A stretch of 64,000 bases of DNA from Carallia brachiata (taxonomy: Eukaryota > Streptophyta > Magnoliopsida > Malpighiales > Rhizophoraceae): positions 2,870,735 to 2,934,734 of the forward strand of contig JADCRB010000010.1 of NCBI GenBank assembly GCA_021464245.1. The letters run 5' to 3'. The notes beneath the pieces are model-generated. The model saw only the letters and a program-made list of their open reading frames with translations. It was not told the DNA's origin and ran no database searches. Position numbers and translations under genes: made by a program. Below are positions 58,001 to 64,000 of this stretch, in pieces (position 1 is the first letter of the stretch; each line of letters opens with the position of its first letter).

Positions 58001-58700
58001 AAAACTAAACACCTCTTTGAAGTTTTATCGCAAATCCATGTCATTGGGTTACACTTATTATTTATCTCTAACCGAGTCTCATCTAACTTTCTTCTTTTTG
58101 GTTGTTAATAAAAAAAATATTTATAAGTATATTAATCATAACACCTATAAGTCATCTCTTACAAAAAAGACCCATCACTTAAATATTAGTAAACTCGAAC
58201 GTGACTATGCCATAACAAATCACAACATATCAAATCTAAAACCCCACAGTCAACTCACCAATCTTTTAAGTACATTGAATAAGAAAATTTATATATTGAA
58301 ATATGGGGAGCAATTATCAGCGTAAAAATTAAAACTTAAATTCATTATATAAAATACACATTAAATTACTACTCAAACTACTATTCAATCTAATTTCTTT
58401 TTCTATATATATTTATGAATACTAGAACTATATTCTTCCCATTGGTGGTCAGATCTGCTCCTGAGAAGAATGATTTATTTTATTTTATTTTTTTGAAAAC
58501 GAAAAAAAATTGCGTTGCACGTATTGATTTTTATACCTACAACGAAAGTCAGATGCCATTCAATGCTCCTCATTTAACTATTTTTAAATATTTTTTGTAA
58601 AATAAATTTATTATTTAAATATTATTATGTAATAATAAATTTTTTAAAAAATATTAACGAATTAAAAATCCCTAACAATTTTTTGACCGTACCTCAACAA
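55020..58700. other. Divergent intergenic region
   Basis: Hydrolase leader and promoter near 55020-55400, including a (GA)n tract, then AT-rich DNA up to the glutamine synthetase promoter. Long T runs occur near 56900 and 57410. No gene or clear mobile element was found. Confidence 0.5.
55156..55178. repeat. (GA)n microsatellite in hydrolase leader
   Basis: About eleven GA units, roughly 140 nt upstream of the hydrolase ATG. It reads as CT on the sense strand, which is common in plant 5' leaders. Confidence 0.9.
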
Positions 58701-58942
58701 CTCCCTCCACTTATCTGAGGGGTAGACAATGCTTAGAGACTTGAACCGATATCAATAAAAAAAAAAATCAGATCATCAATGAAGCTGCCACTTCAGGGGT
58801 CGAAGGAGAATGATTTATTTTTAAGAAAACTGCCAAATTAACATTGCAATCATCCTCAATGTTAATCAGGATCAGAAAATTCCAATGTCAGTTGTTGCCT
58901 CTTTCTCCCCGGCGCTGGCTGAGACAGATGCTAAAGACAGAA

Positions 58943-58949
58943 CCTTATC
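58943..58949 (-). promoter_or_regulatory. I-box-like motif upstream of glutamine synthetase
   Basis: GATAAGG on the minus strand, matching the I-box (GATAAGR) of light-regulated plant promoters. A second GATAAG core lies at 58710-58715. Position upstream of the inferred leader exon fits a light-responsive plastid GS gene, but such short words also occur by chance. Confidence 0.35.
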
Positions 58950-59099
58950 TTAGGAAAAATGTTGTAGTCCAAAGCCGCTCTTTGATGTCAGTAAAGAGAC
59001 GAGAAACCAATTTCCGCCACTCAAAAGACACCCCTATCTACTTACAAAGAGCCAGCCAGCCAGCCAGCTACTTGGGCCATTCATTTCAATACCATTTTT

Positions 59100-59247
59100 A
59101 AAAGCATTATTCTACCAAATCCAAAGCCCCCTCCTCTCTTTCTCTCTCTCTCTCTCTCCTGTCCGTGCGCCTGCAAAAGGCCAGTGCTTGCAAGAGCAAC
59201 ACCAACTGTGTGGTTGCTCCTGAAGCCAATTTTCAGGCAGTCCCCAG
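59100..59247 (+). other. Probable non-coding leader exon of glutamine synthetase
   Basis: A block of average GC content with a (TC)n tract (59139-59158) ends in CCCCAG|GTAATC at 59247. The acceptor TTTTCAG at 61968-61974 then leads within 16 nt to the GS2 ATG. This suggests a 5' untranslated exon and a 2.7-kb leader intron. The exon start is approximate. Confidence 0.5.
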
Positions 59248-59334
59248 GTAATCTGCTTTTTGCATTGTTATGTCTTTTCTGATTCATTTTTGCCTGGCTT
59301 CCTTTCCTGACAGGCATCACAATTTATGATGTAC

Positions 59335-59340
<6 letters not shown>

Positions 59341-59381
<41 letters not shown>
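59341..59381. repeat. (AT)20 microsatellite
   Basis: Twenty AT units in a row, inside the inferred leader intron of glutamine synthetase. Likely to be length-variable. Confidence 0.95.
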
Positions 59382-59383
<2 letters not shown>

Positions 59384-60854
59384 TTATCTTAAATGGCGTA
59401 TGGGGCTTTTGAGTTTTGACAGCACAGTCTCACGTATATGTCCCAGTTTTGCCATTTTGTGTTACTCTTTTACGTTCCCTAAAAAACGATGTTTGTATGT
59501 ACCAAAAAAAAGAAAAAAAAAACAAAACGATGTTTATTACTTACCCTGGAGATAGAACTATCGATTAAAACTCTTTGAATTTTGTTTGAATTTGAAATCA
59601 AATGGTGGTTTTAATGTCAATTTTGATTTTTACAATTCAATTATTTATGTCTGAATAATGACAGCTAGAGCCCATCAACCCGCGTGGAGTGCTCTCTTTA
59701 TTATCGTTAGGTTCCTTGGGGGGTCACTTTGATCCTTTGAATAATCATGCTCTTTATGAGCTTTACGCCATTGCAAGTGTTGGTCCACCACATGCGGCAT
59801 TAAGAGGATGACAAGCCGAAAATATTCAGTGGAATGTGGCCATCAGGCCATCAATCAAACATGTTTTTGACTTCACCAACTTTATAAGATATACAGATGT
59901 TCCTTCTCTCTCTCTCCCTCTCTCTCTATGTTTTTTTGCTGACTAACTTGGTACCATGCCGCAGTAGAAGTCAACCAAAAGTTTGGTCCTCTGAATCGCC
60001 TGCAAATATACCATTGACTTGGAATCCTTCTTTCCTGTCGAATGCTAATAACTGGGCTTAGAGAATTATAAGGGAAATATAATAGTCAAGGATTATAAAT
60101 GCAGGAAGGAAGCACACTGGAGATATTTAAGATCTAGGATAGCTTCAATTACTTATTCGGATTTCGCTTTAGGAGTTCTTATCTTCAACTAATTTTAAGA
60201 AGTTAAACATAAAGATAGAAAAGTTAAACATTTATGTTGTGTTTAGATTGATGGAAAATAAATAAATAAAAAATTAAAAATAAAAAAATATTATTATTAT
60301 TATATTATTTTTTTCATAATTTTTATTGATATAAATAATTAATTTTACTTTTTTTACTATAAATTATTATTTATTTTCTTTCTTATAATTTTTTTATAAT
60401 ATTTTTTATTACCTTTTATTAATCCAAACAACTTTACTTTCTCATATTTTTTTTTCACAACTTTCTATCAATTTAAACACAGTCGTAAAGGTGCGTTTTA
60501 TAAGATAAAATAGTATAGATCAGTAATTTATTATCCTACCTTAACTAATTTTTAGTTTGTTAACAACATAAGTAAACAAGTATAACATAATTACGTATAA
60601 ATTTATTATCTCATAAATATAATATAATACTATTATTTTTTATTTTTATAAGTTAGTCTATTTCATAAAATAAATTAGTATTATTAATATATAGATTTCC
60701 TTATATGCTTTCCTTAAAGCCATTTTTTCCTTTTTGTTCGCTGCTTTTTATTTTCTGAAATTTAGAAAAATGTTTTTTTATTTCATATAAAACAAAAAAG
60801 AAAACAAAATTTATAAAACCTTTATTAAAATTAGAAAAACGTTACGGCAGCGGC

Positions 60855-61421
60855 ATGGTGGCGACGGCAACCACAACTACTGAGGTTCCTCTTTCTCTGT
60901 CTCTCTTCCCGATTCCCATGTCATCTCTCTCTCTTCCTAAATCGAGCGTTTTTGCAAGCTTTCTCCAGACCCCCTTGTCACTCTGCCCACGTTGCTCCTC
61001 CGCCCATCTAGCGCCACTGCAATTTGTTGAGCATTCATCGTTTGCTTCTGCAGCGACGAGGATCAAGCGTTCGTGTCTTGGTTATGAAGATCACTTCCGG
61101 ATCTACTTACAACAACAAGGAGCCGCCGTTGGAAAGGCAACCGTCGTCGCCGTTGCTGATTGAGGGGCCCGAGCTGTTTAATAACCTCTATTCGCGTCTG
61201 TACATTTGATCCAAAGCACAAATCGAAGGTCGCGATCAACTCTTGTTTCAATCAAATGTTCACTGACAAGCATGGGTCAGGTGGCCTCGGCGGCGAGTCC
61301 GTTTGAGAGAGGCGGCGGCTCAGTTTGGATTTTCAGAGCAATTTTTTTATTTTTAATATTAAAAAAAATCCATTTCTTTTTTTTGTTTTTTTTCCATGAA
61401 TTTCTTTTTTTTTTTTGTTAA
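60855..61421 (+). other. GC-rich coding-like fragment in the GS2 leader intron
   Basis: An ATG at 60855 opens 102 codons rich in Ser, Leu and Pro (VPLSLSLFPIPMSSLSLPKS), like a plastid transit peptide. A second frame (61024-61209) continues with protein-like sequence from about 61060 (RVLVMKITSGSTYNNKEPP, ELFNNLYSRL). The frames overlap where one lost base would join them. No family was recognised, and no later exon was found. It may be the first exon of a decayed or transposed plastid-protein gene. GC content is well above its surroundings. Confidence 0.35.
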
Positions 61422-61990
61422 AAACCCAAAACTGGAATTTTTAAAAAGAAAAAAATATATAAAAAAATTGTGTTAAAAATATCGGATGCAGTAGCCGACG
61501 TGGCAGCACATAGGTAGACACGACGGCAACTTGACGAAAAAAAAGTATTTTGAAATTTATTTGTATAAATAAAATTAATATTTAATATTTTAAAATATTT
61601 TTTATAAATTTAAAAATTTATAAGTAATATAAATTATAATAATATATAAAATTAATATTAATTTTATTGTTTAATTTTAATCAATTTTTTTAAAAAATAT
61701 TAAAATTAATAATAAATTTAAATTATTTATTTTTAATAATAAATTTTTTTTAATATATTATACTATCTTGTTTAATATCTCTCAGATATAAGATAAGATA
61801 GTTATTCTGAGCAGATTATTTAAACGTAATATAAATTAATAATTTAATTTATATCAAAAATATTAGCTTATATTTTGTGTATATGTTTACCTTACCATGG
61901 ACCACCGTGTTGTTGACTGCTCATTTGTTAAAGTCCTAACCCCCTAACTTGTTAGTTATGTACTTGCTTTTCAGCGAGGAGTAGCTGAAA

Positions 61991-63964
<1,974 letters not shown>

Positions 63965-64000
63965 GCAAGAAAACAGTCCTTGATCTTGACTATAAAGCAC

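Overview
This is nuclear DNA from a flowering plant, most likely a eudicot. The intergenic DNA and introns are very AT-rich, genes have many short exons with GT/AG borders, and the recognisable products are plant-specific: MED33, a TDY-class MAP kinase, a BPM-type MATH-BTB protein and chloroplast glutamine synthetase. No bacterial operon, CRISPR array, phage or virus was seen. The species cannot be named from the sequence.

Layout. 1.3-3.9 kb (+): small two-exon membrane protein of the 'L34e superfamily' (At5g19025-like). 5.5-13.8 kb (-): 12-exon MED33 Mediator subunit, fully intact at 1324 codons. 14-21 kb: AT-rich intergenic DNA with degraded repeats and a GC-rich element. 21.2-21.7 kb (-): short unidentified gene with a TATA box and a probable frame break. 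22-27 kb: AT-rich, one 55-bp tandem repeat. 28.1-32.6 kb (+): MPK16-type MAP kinase. 34.0-37.6 kb (-): BPM MATH-BTB protein with an Au-like SINE in intron 1. 39.1-39.8 kb (+): decayed guanylate kinase copy. 43.8-46.4 kb (+): armadillo-repeat membrane protein. 47.6-55.0 kb (-): 13-exon alpha/beta-hydrolase. 59.1-64.0 kb (+): plastid glutamine synthetase, first ten coding exons, running off the window.

Context. From memory of Arabidopsis loci, the order ARM protein, guanylate kinase, BPM, MPK16 and L34e-like matches the neighbourhoods At5g18980-At5g19025 and At3g06190-At3g06210, so this is an old conserved block. MED33 and the alpha/beta-hydrolase resemble At3g23590 and At3g23540, a second ancestral neighbourhood. 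The genes do not form one pathway. They cover transcriptional co-regulation, kinase signalling, CUL3-type substrate adaptors and nitrogen assimilation.

The strongest unusual signal is a set of small frame breaks in otherwise well-conserved genes (MPK16, BPM, ARM, hydrolase, probably the 21-kb gene). Each can be explained as loss of one base, or of one dinucleotide, often inside a short run. MED33 and glutamine synthetase have none. This suggests uncorrected indel errors or recent allele damage, and it should be settled before any protein from this window is used. I found no convincing new biological system.
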